The notes under the pieces were generated by a model. That model was not told where the DNA came from. It saw nothing but the letters and a program-made list of their open reading frames with translations, and searched no databases. Position numbers and translations under genes: made by a program. DNA of 64,000 nucleotides from Brienomyrus brachyistius (lineage: Eukaryota > Chordata > Actinopteri > Osteoglossiformes > Mormyridae): the NCBI RefSeq assembly GCF_023856365.1, contig NC_064544.1:27623920-27687919 (forward strand). Reading direction: 5' to 3'. Positions within the stretch are counted from its first letter, which is position 1; each line of letters starts with the position of its first letter. This document shows, piece by piece, positions 1 to 24,340 of the stretch.

Positions 1-3000
1 ATCAGCTCAAAAATCGATTTCATCGACAGAATACAAAGAAAGAGATTCATTCACATTTTCTCATTGCTTTTAGAACAGGATGACTGAAAACTATATTGCT
101 ATTGTTTCCTTTCTTTCAAGATTTGCTCCTTGGTCATACTTAGGGGATATAAGCACATTTGAATGGTTTCCATTTGATATTATTCTTCAGTGCTTATTGA
201 GTAATTATTGAATGTTATATATGTACAGGTAACTGGCAAAATAAAGAAACGACTAGTTTAAAGTATCTTAATGGGTGTTGGACAGCCACAGGCCATGAGA
301 ACAACCTGAATATGACTTGGTCTGGGTTCAGTGTCTGGAAATTTATTGGAATGAACTAATGCCATTATGGCATGAGAAATTCCATTATTTGTTTTATTGT
401 TGAAGGTGCTGGAAGAAGCTTTCTTCAGCTCCAAACATCTCCCTCTCTCAGTCAGGTTGAGATCCAATGATTCGGTTGGCATATGGCTCACTGGTTATGT
501 CCTGTGGGAGGGGAGCAATATCATTGTAGAACATCCCACCCCCAGCAGGATAGAAATGCTTCATTATGAAACTGATCCCTCAAAATGGGTTTGCGTTCAT
601 TAGCATTTGCCCTTGAAGGAATTGAGTGGATGTTAAGCATGGAAAATGCACCCCACACCACAACCGAACCCCTGACCGTCAGTGTGGAAAACAAGCACTC
701 GACTCTGTAGGCTTCTTTTGCCATGTGACATTCTTGTACTAGTCCTCTTGTTGAGAACAGGGTAGAAGATGACTCACCTAACTATATAACTTTCTTCCAC
801 TGCTCAGTAGACCACTGTCTGTGTTCTTTGCACCACTTGACTCATTTTTAGGTGTAATTCAATATTTTTGTGTTGAAACCTTAGCGTCCATCTGCATGAG
901 GTTCTTGACAGACTGCACTTGATGAAACTCCATGCTCAGGCTGATTCAGAGCTGCTGATGTCTTGCAACTTGAACCAGTGCATCGGTATCTCACAGTATG
1001 AACTTTGTTCACAAGTTGCCTCTCTCTTGACAGTGTCTTCCCCACAGACATGCATGCCAGTCATGCTTCCCTGCAAGAATCTGCTCAATCGCTAGCACTG
1101 AAGCTCATTGCAAGCAGCACCGTTCAAGTGTTTTAATACAAAACCCTTAGCATGATAGGATGTTGGCCTTTTCCTGTGTGTAACTGAGTTTCACAAGCCA
1201 GAAGATAAATCAAAGTAGTAAACTGTCTTCAGCTGAAAAAAAACAAAAATGTACAACACGAAATGTATGCTTCTCTTTCTGGTGTCACATTAACAGCTTT
1301 GGTCATGTCTAACTTTAACCTGCTAACCCAGTGGTTTTGGTTTGTAGCTTGCAGATGGCACCAGCTCTGCCATAATTAACATCTCATCATCTTTCTCCAG
1401 TCTCAATGTACGTATGATCCTCTTTTCATTATCTCACCAGTCTGTGTAGTGAAAAAAAACCCTGTTTTCTGTAATGTTTAGTGCAGGTTGTCTGACAAGA
1501 CCCTGAAAAAGGACATATGTTATCTAGCAACTAAATACTGATGCATGAGACTCTGTGCCTTCAACGATCTGGGTGTATCTGGTATCCTTATAGAAAATAC
1601 TTGTTCCTTATGAATACTGCAGCTGGGATAAATGAGGATCTAGTTCTTCTGTGACACTGTGTTCATGCTGGCAACCAATCATTGGGTTGTTATGGGGAAG
1701 TAGATGAAATTGAACATGACGTGCTTCAGAGAGTGTATTAGATCGTCTGTGTTGTTCTCTTGTTATAGGTACTGTGTTTCCTTAAAATCGTGTTCAATTG
1801 TGCACAAGCAACCCACAGCATGTAAAAGATATTTTTCAGAGTGTGTATCAGCTGGTGCAAAAGATGTCAGATTTGTGGTAGCAGAGATGACAGATTCCCC
1901 ATTAGGCTGTATCTGGTGGGCTCCGCAAATTCTGTGGCATATTTTGGCTCCATTCTCTGTTCTCTTCTTTCCCAGAAGGGGTATAAATACCTTAAATCTA
2001 ATTGAAATTGGCATTATAAAAGATGAGAAACACTGTAAGAACACAGACTGCATTTTTTGGTCTATCAACCGCTTTTTGGGGCACTCGAGAAGTTTTCCTT
2101 TAAGTGCATTTAGGCTTCTTGAGCCAGGATGATATTCTCAGATTTCATGGCTCCGAAGCGTTTTCCACTGCTTGGCTACACTGAGCTGGAGGATTTAGTA
2201 CTTAGGGAATGGGTCTTCATTAAATACTCTCCCGAATGCAGTTGGGACAGCGAGCACAAGACCCAGAATATTTCTGTCTGGAAACGGGGGGGCGTTTCCC
2301 TCCCCTCTTGCCCTTTGGATGAGGGACGGACTCTGATTGAAAATGGCCTTGTAACCAAGGCTGCTGTCTGTCGTACCCTCTAGCACTCCCTCTGGACTAA
2401 TTAAAGGGCTGATTTCCAGCAGTAAACTGAATTTGCTCTCCAATTCATATCCAAGCCGAAACCATCTTGTGTTTTGGTTTAGAATGTTTGCAGAAAAGCT
2501 CTTCTGTAAGGCTGGTGAGATGTATGCTGTTTCACATTAAGCTCCTATGAGCCTAATTGAATCAAACATTGCTATGAGATTATTTTTTTATTATTATTCT
2601 TGAGGCGGTATTGGAATCCACAGTCATGTGTGCGTGTGTATACATATGTGTGTTCAGACTCAAAGTCAAGGAGATGACGGGGGGGTTTGGACTATAGGAG
2701 ACCAATCGGCCACATGCGATCTGGTTTGGTAAGTGCCAGTACCACAGAATGGTCGCTGTGAATTGTCCCAGCCTGAGACTCTATTAGGCCCTTTGATATT
2801 GATTTGTTTGTATCACGCTCCAAGTGTAGCACTGACTTTGCCTCTCGGGCCAAGATACGGAGGTTTCTTTTCTGCAAACAAAGATATTTATTTTATTAGA
2901 AAATATTTAAACCAGATGATAAAAACCAAAATTTTCTCTCTCACTTCAGCCAAAGTAAATAGGACCGTTAAGAGATTCCTGTCATATGTCCCTAAACCAG

Positions 3001-5559
3001 ACGTCAAAACGCAAAAGAAAAGGAATGGAAGATTAAAGAAACGTGTGTTTAATCAGTTTTCCTTTAATTAAATGTTCAATATTCAGACTTTACAAGGGTC
3101 GAGGGAAAATGCTCTGGTGCTGGTCTTCTGCACTCAATTTTTTTTTTCGCCTGGTCAGTGCAATGTGGAGACATAGGAATGTGCTTTTTGAGGTTTGAGA
3201 AAAAAATATGATCTTCCAGAAATTCTTTGTTTCTGGCCCTCTTCCTACAGTAGCCTGTATGTATGTTAAGTCCTTCCTCATCAAAACATATTCCTCTTAA
3301 CAAAGAATTTAACTGTATTAGTCATGGCCAGCTAGAGACAAAATCTATCATCGGGAAGGAGTCTTCAGGACGGTATTCAACGCTAGAGAGATCGATGAGG
3401 TGATGCACCTCTGCTCACACTCATCGCTACCCCTCCTGCAGCAACGCCACGTGTGAAACAGTACCCCTAAATATGACAGCCACAGCTGAGCACACTTTTG
3501 ACTCCTAATGAGTCAGTATGCCACAATACTATCTCGTTCTCTGAGAATCAGCATGAAATTACCAGTTAAACACATTACTCATACTTGTGCATATATGACT
3601 ATTTTTCATCAGTGATGTGCACCGTTGACAGTGTGCGTGCAAGTTAATGACCCAAGGCAGCACGGCAATGAGGCGTACAAGGATGAAGGCGAAAGCATTT
3701 CTCACAAACCCGCAAAAATGTAGAGGCTGATGGTGACCCCAAGCTAGTGGCAGAAGCTCGAAGAGTAAAACCTGTAAATGAGTTTTCCCTCCCGCTTTTG
3801 CTTTTAAACAATATTCAGAACGTCCAGCTGGTTTAAGAAAAGATGAAGCTGAAAATGGGAATCAATCATCCCATAAAAGAACATGTGTCCATCTTGCTTT
3901 ATTGAGCATTCTCCATGAAGTCCAAGCAAGGTCATAGCATGAAACCACCTGATCCACTGTCCCCAGCCTTAGAGCTCCTGGTCATCCTCCTCGTGGTTTT
4001 CATTGTTGACCCAGCCTGGGGCAGCAGAGAAGCCTGGAAAAACACAGTCCTGTGCATGGTGTTATTTGAATTAGCACTTGATTTACACAGACCACAATGC
4101 AGTTGGATTCTTCCTTGCATTTGGCTCCCGAATAACAAAGAATGTAACGTGCAGGTGCTGGCAGTCGACTGCACCACTAAAAGTCACATCGCCCACAGGA
4201 ACCCACAGGGAGACGAGGAAACTGGGTGCACGATTCTGCCTGGACTTCAACCTGCACGTGTTTCCAGATTTATACATAATATCTAAGTTACAAGTTCTCA
4301 GTGTTTTATTTGGAATAGTTTAGTATTTTATTTAATTAATAACAGACTGAAATATTAAATTTAACATTGAGCCTGCCAGCTCTGCGCCCTCCACTTGGAG
4401 TTTCTCAACTATTTCTGGTGTTTTAAAAAATGATTTTACTAAGCATTTTAAGATATTCCTAGTCTGGGATGAAATATAAACAAATAAAAAAAATATTCTG
4501 ATACTTCTTGTGCGACAAGTCATTCATCTTTTTTGAAAGACAAAAACACTATGGTCTCATACAGTAGAGGTTCGTAGCGCATATTTTTAATTATGTTTAT
4601 GGTTCTCCTTCACTTCTTCATCCCCAGTTTTGTCTATGAACTTTTGCTATATCATGGTTTTGTTTGAAAAATGTGGTAATAGGCAGTAAATACTTTCATA
4701 GTTACCTGATATGCTTCAGTAAATGTCCAAGGTCTTAATATGGATAAAAGTACAAATCTAAGGCAGCTAAACAGAAGCAGGTCTTGGATAAAAGCTTCTG
4801 ATGACCAATTAAATAATGAAACATTTCAGATCTCTGTTTATATGAATACATAAATGAATAGCAATGGCAAATTTATATTCTACAGACATTCTTCAGTAAC
4901 CAGCAGAGACTGCCCAGACAATTTTATTTCTGGATTGATCTCCTTGGCTGACTGGGAACAGTGCTCTGCTGGTACCAGTGCCTACTCTGCCTCCTAAGAG
5001 CCCAACAGTGGGCTACAGGCAGTGCCATCTCCTGCCCCCTGTATTCTCTCTGTGCCACCAGGGTGCACTACTCATCGATGGGTCTATCTTTCCTCATATA
5101 CACACTCCAAGTAACTCTTTAACTCTCCATCCCCGCATCTTTCCTGCACATTACCTCCTCGCATTGTCCTTTCATTTCATTCTCTGCCCCCATGCACTCT
5201 CAGCATCCCAGGCTTAAGCGCGGTCGTTTCTGGAAGGGTGTGGCCGCATGTCCGAGACTTGTTGATGAGTGGTGAATTGCTGCATTGAGTGCGACTTTGA
5301 CTGTAGGGCCAGGCAGACTGGTGCCAGGCTTCATGGCTGAGTGAAGATTTTTAGTCTGAGCCCTAACAGGTTTAATGGGAGCCACCCAGCCACTGCCAGT
5401 CAAATCTCCCTCGACAGATTTCGGGTGGCTCCAGCCTCCTGCCGTTCCCGTGCCAAAGCATGTGGTGATCTACCCCCTTCCTTACATGTCTCCATACTCC
5501 AGACCTTTTCCTAGCCACTCTCACAATTTAGCTGAAAACCCCTTTTTTTAAGGTTGTCC
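1..5559 (+). other. dysf intron (5' part), noncoding
   Basis: AT-rich sequence without a supportable exon. It contains a (TG)n-rich patch near 2622-2652. Short ORFs here lack codon bias or flanking splice signals. By exon counting this is the intron between human exons 40 and 41, but I could not recognise exon 40 or an exon 40a equivalent. Blocks at about 2130-2420 and 3900-4300 are complex and non-repetitive, but nothing more can be said. Confidence 0.7.
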
Positions 5560-6440
5560 AGCATCAACAGGGGCCGTAGATGTGGGAACGCGTGAGATCC
5601 CCGGACTGGCTCCGCTCCTCGGCAACGCACACAAACGTCCCGCCTCGCTCCTTCCATGCCACAGACCTTTCTTCTGCTCTTGGGGTGACGGCCTTCATTG
5701 CGTCATGGCTGCTTTTTAAGCACCCTTCCTGCGGGGCCCGAAGGTCACCGGCTGGGGTAATTGTGGAGCAGGGGGCTGCGGTTGGGCGATGTGTCCCTCG
5801 CTGTTTGCTCAGGGGCCTCCGCGACTTTCCTGCCTTCTTGGCGGCTTCCACGCCGCGCCTGGCGGCCGGGGCTAGCTGCTCTTTTGTATTTTGTCTGTGA
5901 GAAGCGCAGCGCTTGCCAAGGAACCGTACTCGCCGCACGCGGAGCGCCGCGCCGCCTTTCCCGTAAGCGCTCCATGGAAACGGCGCCCGCGAGCCCATTA
6001 CGAGGCTTACATGCCAGTGCTCCGTTAACAATGCGCAGTTTGTGTGTAAAAAAGGGCCCCGTTCACTTTTTGTTTTAGTACAACACTCCTCTGAGGTGAT
6101 GTAATGGATTTTTCGGACACCGCCCCTCATAGGGCGGGAGACGGATGGCTCTCCCCCACAGTGATGCTTGTTTAGCCGGCCCGGGGCGAGCCCGTCCACG
6201 TCCCTCCAGGTCCTGGCTGCCAGCGCGTGCCAGTGGCGCGGTGTGTGCAGCGTTTCCTCCTTGGCACAGCAAGTCAGAGCGTCTGGCCTGGCGGAGGGGT
6301 TGGAGCGTGACTCGCCCGGCGGGGAGCGCGGAGTTACCCTGCTGTTTCGTCAGGCTAATCAGCGGACTGACAAACTGAACAGAAACTCGGCTTGTTCGGA
6401 GCAGCGTAAGCAGGCGCCGCGATAAAGCGCGAGCCCGAAT
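5560..6440. promoter_or_regulatory. CpG-rich intronic block
   Basis: This stretch is visibly richer in G, C and CpG than the surrounding AT-rich intron, with many CGC, GCG and CCGG words and a GGGCGGG Sp1-type box near 6132. The part at about 5990-6170 is complex sequence with no repeat similarity to the rest of the window. It could be an internal CpG island, an alternative promoter or a conserved enhancer. The long antisense ORF across it (5564-6199, minus) looks like a by-product of high GC content. Confidence 0.5.
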
Positions 6441-8725
6441 CTGGCCACAGGCTACTGCTCGTCAGGTGAATCTGCAACTGCCATGCAGTGCGTGAGGTGT
6501 ACAAGTGCCAGGCCAGTTGGATTTGTTTGGCATTATTCCCTGAACACCCTTCTCTTCCCAGGATAGACTGGATCACAGTAGCCTTCTTTGGGTAAATACC
6601 CCAGAATGGGTTCCCATGATATGCATAAGTACTTACATAATGGTTTAGACCTGACTGCAGGCCTGATGCCTCAAATGCCCTAGTGAAGCAATTATTTGTA
6701 TAATATATCATTTCGGACAATACCAGTGACATGATGATTAAAATGAATCCCTTAAGGACTATGGTTATATCCCAGGTTTTCACTGCGGTTTCAACTGAGG
6801 TTTTGGTACATAGCTGTAATTTCTCACAGTTTTTTTTCTCTATTTCCACTCTAACATCCTCTAAAAGCAATTTTGCCAGTATGAACACACAATTGTTTAC
6901 TTTGAGGTCACTGACATTGAAGTGTACGTATATCTTGAACATGTCCTACCTAATACACAGCTTGTGTATTCCATAGAGGCTAGTGCCCGCTGCTCTGGTC
7001 CCTCCAAGGTTCTTTTACTTTAATTTAGTTGAAAATTGTAAAATCATATTCTGATTTAGCATGAGATGCCAGAAATTTATGCGTATAATAATTCAGCCAC
7101 ATCCAAAGTTTCTGTTTTTGCATGTTTGGATGCCTTGGGGCAATCCACAATGCATGTGCATGATACGTTCACTTTGTGCAAATATGTTTTTTTAATTTAT
7201 TTGATCTAATTCTAAGAAAAGTGTTGTTAAGAGTCATTTAACCATTTCCTATCTTGTTCACCCTTATTCCGCTTGACAAAGATGGTGAAGTGGGTAAGTT
7301 GAATTGGACAGAAAATCCTAAATATTGCACTGTTATGTTATTTTGTTGCAAGTGATTATAATTCATATTTTATAGCTGAATTGATTGTGGTCATGCAAAA
7401 CAGCTGTTTCCTTTTCTGTGTAGTATCTAGATAATTCCCTGCTTAGAATGTTGCTAATGCTTTTCAGATTAATTAGCTACATGAGGGCAGACTATCCGCA
7501 CAAAAATGAATACAGCAGCATTGAAAATTTGAGCAGTGTACAGAAAGTCGTTTAGGAAAACATATAGGGTAAAATTAATTCAAATTAATTAGATGTGAAA
7601 GCACAGACAGTCTATTCAATCATCCATCCATTTTCTGTAACCCCTTATTGATGGTTGCGGTTGTAGCAACAGGCTGAGTATAACATTTTACATCAGTGAT
7701 TCATTCACATAAATTATATCCATATTCAGACGTAGCTACTGTCATGGTGTACCGTTTTGATGGTTAAATTTCAAATTCAAAAGTTATTGAGTATATTGTA
7801 TGATTTCTTTCTGAACTCTTCATAACGTGATTCTTGTTTAATTAAACTCTGCTTGAATAGTTTGCTAGTTCAGGTAAAAAACCTGTCAAGACGTGTGGAT
7901 GCCTCTTCACATCAATGAGCCTAATTTTGAATTGAATTAATTGATGGTAGTTCAGTGTGCGTATACAATTGACATGTGTTTTGTAAAATCAATGCTGTTG
8001 TTGACAGTATCAATGTATGTCGTCTAATATAGGCAAGAAAAGTGAGGTCTGGGTGTCAAAACATGTGAATTCTTGTGATTGAACAGATAAATAACGTGAA
8101 AAGTTAGGTTTAGGGTTAGAGGGGTTAGGGTTCTCACATTCTTCTCAGGTTTTGCAGGTTTCTTTGGGTTCTTTAGGTTCCCCCCTGTACTTGAACAACC
8201 TGCATTTAGGCTAACTTGTATCTATGAATCACCTATTGTCTGCTGCTTGCATCATTTGTTCTTCGCTTTGGATGAAATTGTCTACTAAGTAAAATACATT
8301 TAAGTAACTGTATGTGCCTTTTGATGGACTGGCACTCCGTGACATAGCCTCCAGGGCCTCCTGCAGCTTTGCCCCAGATAAGCTGCTAGGAGCTGGATAG
8401 ATGGTGCATATTTCTCATAGTTCAGATAAATATCTTAATATAGTGATTGTATTTGAAAAACAAATTGTTTTCTATTTAAATTTACATTATTATATCCCAG
8501 AACGTTTGTTGGACCACATTCAATTGTTAATATTTGTTCAAAATATTTTTGGTTTTCACTTCTTGAAAGAGAATAAAGTGTTGATCTGATGTATCATGAT
8601 TTCAGTAAGAACAGAGAAATTCTGCTGAATTGCGGTTGGAATTTTGTATCTAATTTGATGGATTCATGACCCAGTAAAGCCGCTTGGATGTTGCAGTAGC
8701 ATTTTACCAGTTTCTCTGTTTGCAG
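6441..8725 (+). other. dysf intron (3' part), noncoding
   Basis: AT-rich noncoding sequence ending at the acceptor of the first exon. It contains a (CCAT)n start of an old repeat at 7620-7680, a short degenerate telomere-like stretch at 8103-8132, and an L2-type tail fragment at 8319-8403. No exon is recognised. Confidence 0.7.
8319..8403 (+). repeat. Truncated L2-type LINE/SINE 3' tail
   Basis: The order GATGGACTGGCACTCC, a run of CC-rich words, then AGCTGCTAGGAGCTGGATAG matches the degenerate 3' end common to many fish L2-derived elements. No head is present. Confidence 0.5.
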
Positions 8726-19943
<11,218 letters not shown>

Positions 19944-20970
19944 TCGCCTCTGGAGGAGATCCTTACCAGACTGTACCCCAGTGCCCTGCTAACCTCATCA
20001 GACTCTATATAGTGCATGATGACACCAACCCCGTGCCTGACCTGACATTACGCCACAGCTCTGCAGTGCTTTGAACCCAAACGCTCAGCTAGTTGACCAG
20101 AATAATCTTGCATAGTGCTCTTCAGAGTCACTGCACTTAAAAGGCTGAGTTCCACTAGCTCTTGCAGAAGGAAATTGTTGGGCCTTCAGTGCAGCTCCGC
20201 ATTTCTACTGAACTGCTGCCCTGGCCATGAACCGACAGTGAACCTGCTCTCTATTCTGTTTGATTTGCAGCTTGTCTTTAATCTCTCCTCGGTTTAATCC
20301 CTTTTCATGTCTCCTGTAAAAGCTGCAGTCTTTCCTTCACAGTAAGATGCGGCTTCCTTCTTCCTGGACGCAGCAGGCGCGATAGTACAGTGTCTCATCG
20401 CTCGCTCGGGTGCTTTCAATAACTGCACGTCCCCTCAGCTTCCAACCTGGAGTTCTGTGCTGTCATCACACGTCCTGGGCGAAACTTCGTCATCAGTAAG
20501 AAGTACATGCCAGTGGACGGGGGCAAGGGATATTTGGTTTTAAAGAAATTCCCCGGGTAGGGCAGGGGTAGCGTACGTAGCAGGAATTTCTGCATGAGAA
20601 TGCGTGACGGAAAAAATTAAATATAAGAAAAGGTAAACTGCAGGTGAGGCCCGTAATCCTGCTGTTGAGTTCCAGCATATTAGCGGAACACGGAGTCAGG
20701 TGTATCCAGGATCATGGCTGGGTCGCCGCAAGGTCACGCTGGGGACCTTAGCTAGCTTGTCGTGTATCATGAGTGGCTTCTTATGGAGGCGTGCTTTGCG
20801 TGTGCAGCAGTGCCGCTGTGTTTGTCTGGCCCTCCGGCTCTACGCCATGCCTTCTGAGACTGGGAAAGGTCATCTGTCTGGCTAATCCTTTCAGATCCCC
20901 TGGATTTCCTGGAGTGTGTACATTTTTTAGGAAAGAGAAAAAAGGAAAGCGAAGCCCTTTGATCTTTAAA

Positions 20971-21141
20971 CTGTCCCCATTGGCATAACTGCAGAGTGCA
21001 GACTAGAGTCCCAGTGATGGGAACCGAGAGCTAGCTTGTTAGCATGTTATATTTACAGCAAGAGCTTCATCCACGTAACCAAAAGCTCACAGGGCAAGAT
21101 GAAAGACAGACACATTGAATCAAAGTAACAAAGTACTATGC
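20971..21141 (+). repeat. Dispersed duplicate, copy 2 (3' UTR)
   Basis: Near-identical to 16499-16673, from CTGTCCCCATTGGCATAACT to CAAAGTACTATGC, in the same orientation. It lies inside the probable dysf 3' UTR. The adjoining GCTGGTTTTAGCTGG element of copy 1 is absent here. Confidence 0.85.
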
Positions 21142-22086
21142 GTGTTTGTTCTTTTCCTCTTTTTTGAAGCCACGTACGCAGTAGAAAGATAACAATATCT
21201 ACATTAAGTAAAGAAAATATGGCAATAGGTTTGTGCACAAATGTGTTTTGAGAATGGAGGCAAAATCGAAAACTTCCAGCCGTAAGGTGGAGAGCCTTGT
21301 TCATTTATGGTTGTGTTTATGTGCCATTTTCTTATATTTTATTGCTCTGACCTCAGCCCCTGTCAACCACAGAATCAGATGTCGGCAATTACCTAAAAGG
21401 TTTCAGACTAGTGAAAGCCAGGATTCCTTTACTAAATAACAGCGAACCAAATAAATATATTTAAATGACATTAAGTGTTGGATCTAAGGGTAGTGCATGC
21501 GGCACACAGGGAAAACATATGGTTTGACACACCTTCTGTGCAAGAATGTCCAAGGGTTTTAAGTTTGCCTGGAGAAGAGGAGGCGATTTCCTCTGCCAGT
21601 ATGTGGTGAATCGCAACAAACATTTTTTTGGCCGCTTTTTGGAGAGGTGATGTGCAGTGGTTTGATGTCACCCAGGACAGTGCGGGGCACTGGATGTCAA
21701 GGCACAGGGCTGAGAGCTGGATGCGTGACGCTGTTCACTGGAAAGCATTAATATGTTGCAGTTTGACATAATTATGGGGAAATTCCGTTTGCTAGTTTTA
21801 TTATTTTTATTATTGTTCTTATTTTTATATATATATTTTTAATAAAGCAGGTGTGCATCTCAGCTGAAAATGTAAAACCAAAGATGCCTTCTTTGTGGCC
21901 TATACAAGGATTCACTTGTGCTTTCCGCTGTTATATTCTGTGCACTTACTTTATATATGTGTATAACGATTATGAATATGTATGATGTATTTTCCTGCTG
22001 ATAAATTTTTATCACGCCTTAAAATAATTGTCTGCTATTTTATTCAGGTTCTCTTCGCATTCTTTCTTGAAAATGAGCCGTAATAC

Positions 22087-22092
22087 AATAAA
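22087..22092 (+). terminator. dysf: Candidate poly(A) signal AATAAA
   Basis: Canonical hexamer about 2.1 kb after the dysf stop, followed within 30-50 bases by T-rich and GT-containing sequence. Alternatives are at 21841 and 22633. The choice between them is inference. Confidence 0.4.
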
Positions 22093-22660
22093 ATTTCATG
22101 TTATCTTTTTGCACTGATTGTCGGCAGGGGTGAACGCTTGATGAGGGATAACCAGGTGCAGAATAAACTGGATTTGACAACGTCGATTTTCATGGCAAGT
22201 GTGGTGTTTGCATCATTGTGTCGTTCTTTGTTCGGATCCAGATGGTGGAAACCCAGCGAGAGACTGACCCCACCCATTTGTATCTGTCACGTTCTTCCGT
22301 TTTCACGGATATTAAATTCATCCAGTCTTTACCTGGCACTACCACCGAAACAGAAACACGCATAAATCGAATATAGATAAATCTGCTCCTTGAGACTGCA
22401 GAGGAAGGTGAGGGACTGGTTGGATGCTGAATCTGGGTATGAGATGAATCTTTTTGACTGGGCTATATACATTTTCAATTATTCCAAATGTTGTAATTTC
22501 TTCAGGTAAGAAAAATGATGCTGTATGCATAATGTTTTGCCTGTAGTGACGTTTTGATCTGCAGATTGACCGGTCAGTCTTCTGAGTTAACAATGACCCC
22601 TCTCTTGTTTTGCCGCTGCGGTTTTGAAGCTAAATAAAGATTTATGATTGGTTGACCCTA

Positions 22661-24039
22661 CTGGGTGATCTCACGCTCCTCGATATGTGGCCATGGAATA
22701 AAACTGTAGAAAAGGGCACCATTCTCTTAATAAAATAAACTGTTATGTCCCACTACGGGGTGCACGTAGAACGGCATGTTCTGTTACGGGTACTGTGTTC
22801 AGGCCGGGCCGGGCCGGGATCTGACTCTCAGCGTCTGGCCCGGGTTCCTCCGAAGACTCGACACGAAAACGTCAGTTTCTCTGGCAGGCGTTTAAGTGCA
22901 GCAGTTTTTTAATTGAGCGTGAATCATGATTCAATAAAGTGGGAAATGAAAGAAACGTCAGCTTTTAATTAATCTCCAGGTTCCCGGGGAGCCATTGGTC
23001 ACTATGGGGTGAGGGGGGCTGTCCCGGCACACGCACGATTACCTTCCATTTTTCTCAGCAAAGGGACCGATGTAAGGAAATGATGGGAATGACAGAGGGG
23101 CTCCGCGTGGCCTCACTCCTGCGAGCCCCTCCTTACCTTTCCTCCCCGCAGACCCCGTTTTGAGGCAGGACCTCCTATTTGGCTGCTGTCCGGGTTTCCC
23201 CTCACTCTACTGTCTCCGCCTCCTTCCCTGTTTATTTCACTGGAGTCCAACAGGAAAGCCTGGACCTTTCAATCCTATTTTTTTTTTTTCCAGACGGTGA
23301 AGTGAAGCACTGTAGAAAGAAAAAAACACACTGGGGAAAACACAAAAAAAGGAAGAAAAGAGACACAGTAAAGTCAACCTCTACTTCTCCATCACACACT
23401 AGCATGTATTAATAGAACAGCCATGCGGGAGAGATGGGGGAGGGGGAGGGGGGAGTGTAGAGGGAATTCAGTCAGATTTTCCTTAAATAAAAGAATCCAA
23501 CAGCACGTAACGTGACGCCTGGCCGGTAATTACGGCTTTGGGATCTGCCAGGTCAAGAGCGGCTTGTTAACCTTGTCATTTTGACGGGCTGCAGAGAGGG
23601 CAGCCTGGCACGGGGTCCTAGGCGGGCCCAGTCGCTCAGGACTAACCTCTGGGCCCTCATCACAGCGTGGAGTATATGGGTGGGACATCTAAACCCTGAG
23701 AATGCCAGTTCTGCCTTCTTTCATTAATCGATTATTAGTACATGATCTTTATTAATTTAGCAGATGCTTCTGTGCACAGCGGTCCAGTGTTTTCTCTGAT
23801 TTGTAACGCAGACTGTCTCCTCGATGACGGCTCAATGGTGCAAAAATGGTATCCAACCTGGAATGTCACCTCCTGGTCATGCGTCTAAACGTTTAATGAG
23901 CGTCCCAGCGGCTTCCCCTTAAATGTTCAATAAAGTTCACATTCTCAAACTGAATAAATGCCACTAAGTGAAGACTGGCGTCGACTGCATCCCCCTGCAC
24001 GCCTGGCCCCGCTCTGCGAAAGACATGGCAGCCAGTGTG
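22661..24039. other. Intergenic, noncoding
   Basis: No exon was recognised. It contains a G-rich tract with quadruplex potential at 23433-23457, a T/A homopolymer patch at 23278-23290, and an old SINE tail on the minus strand around 23750-23800 (TTTAGCAGATGCTTCTGTG). Confidence 0.6.
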
Positions 24040-24340
24040 GTATTTGTGGCATAATTATCTTGTAATTGGCCCATAATTACTTTGTAATCCCAATGAGCTT
24101 AGACCATTCTCTTCTGAAGTGGCGATACATTTCTTCTGACGTGAGGCTTGTTAATTTTGCCTCTAACTGGAAAGGGGCGGAAATGTTCCATGTTACTACG
24201 TCATAAATCATGGGAGTGTTTATCATAAAAGCCCAGTGACTTAATGCAGATGGGCGCTACTTTTCCGTGTGATTCGGCGGGGGGAATTAAGGCCGAGGTA
24301 ACAATCAACACCTCGGGCTGATGAAGGTCTGGTGATATTC
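24040..24340. promoter_or_regulatory. Candidate conserved noncoding element with homeodomain sites
   Basis: Within about 50 bases there are four TAATTA- or TAAT-type words (ATAATTATC, TAATTGGCCC, ATAATTACT, TTGTAATCC). A CRE-like TACGTCATAA and a TTTATCATAAA word follow. The sequence is complex and non-repetitive. It lies in the gene-poor interval downstream of dysf. Conservation was not tested. Confidence 0.35.

Larger units (their letters stand above)
19944..22660 (+). other. dysf: Presumptive dysf 3' UTR and downstream flank
   Basis: Noncoding sequence after the stop codon. Candidate poly(A) signals AATAAA lie at 21841, 22087 and 22633. The AATAAA at 22087 is followed by T- and G-rich sequence, as expected downstream of a cleavage site. 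The region includes duplicate copy 2 (20971-21141) and an AU-rich stretch at 21790-21850. The true 3' end needs transcript data. Confidence 0.5.

Noticed and set aside
5041..5080. CTCF-like CCACCAGGGTGCA
   Set aside because: The T within the G run breaks the core consensus, a weaker match than those at 13632 and 25060.
5564..6199. 211-residue minus-strand ORF
   Set aside because: Lies in a CpG-rich block where stop codons are rare, with competing ORFs on the other strand and no recognisable domain.
7261..7320. Possible upstream dysf exon (LDKDGEV followed by GTAAG)
   Set aside because: No match to the expected ferlin sequence before EEEFIDWW, and no in-frame join.
8103..8132. Interstitial telomere (TTAGGG)n
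   Set aside because: Only two or three imperfect units, too short to call a telomeric remnant.
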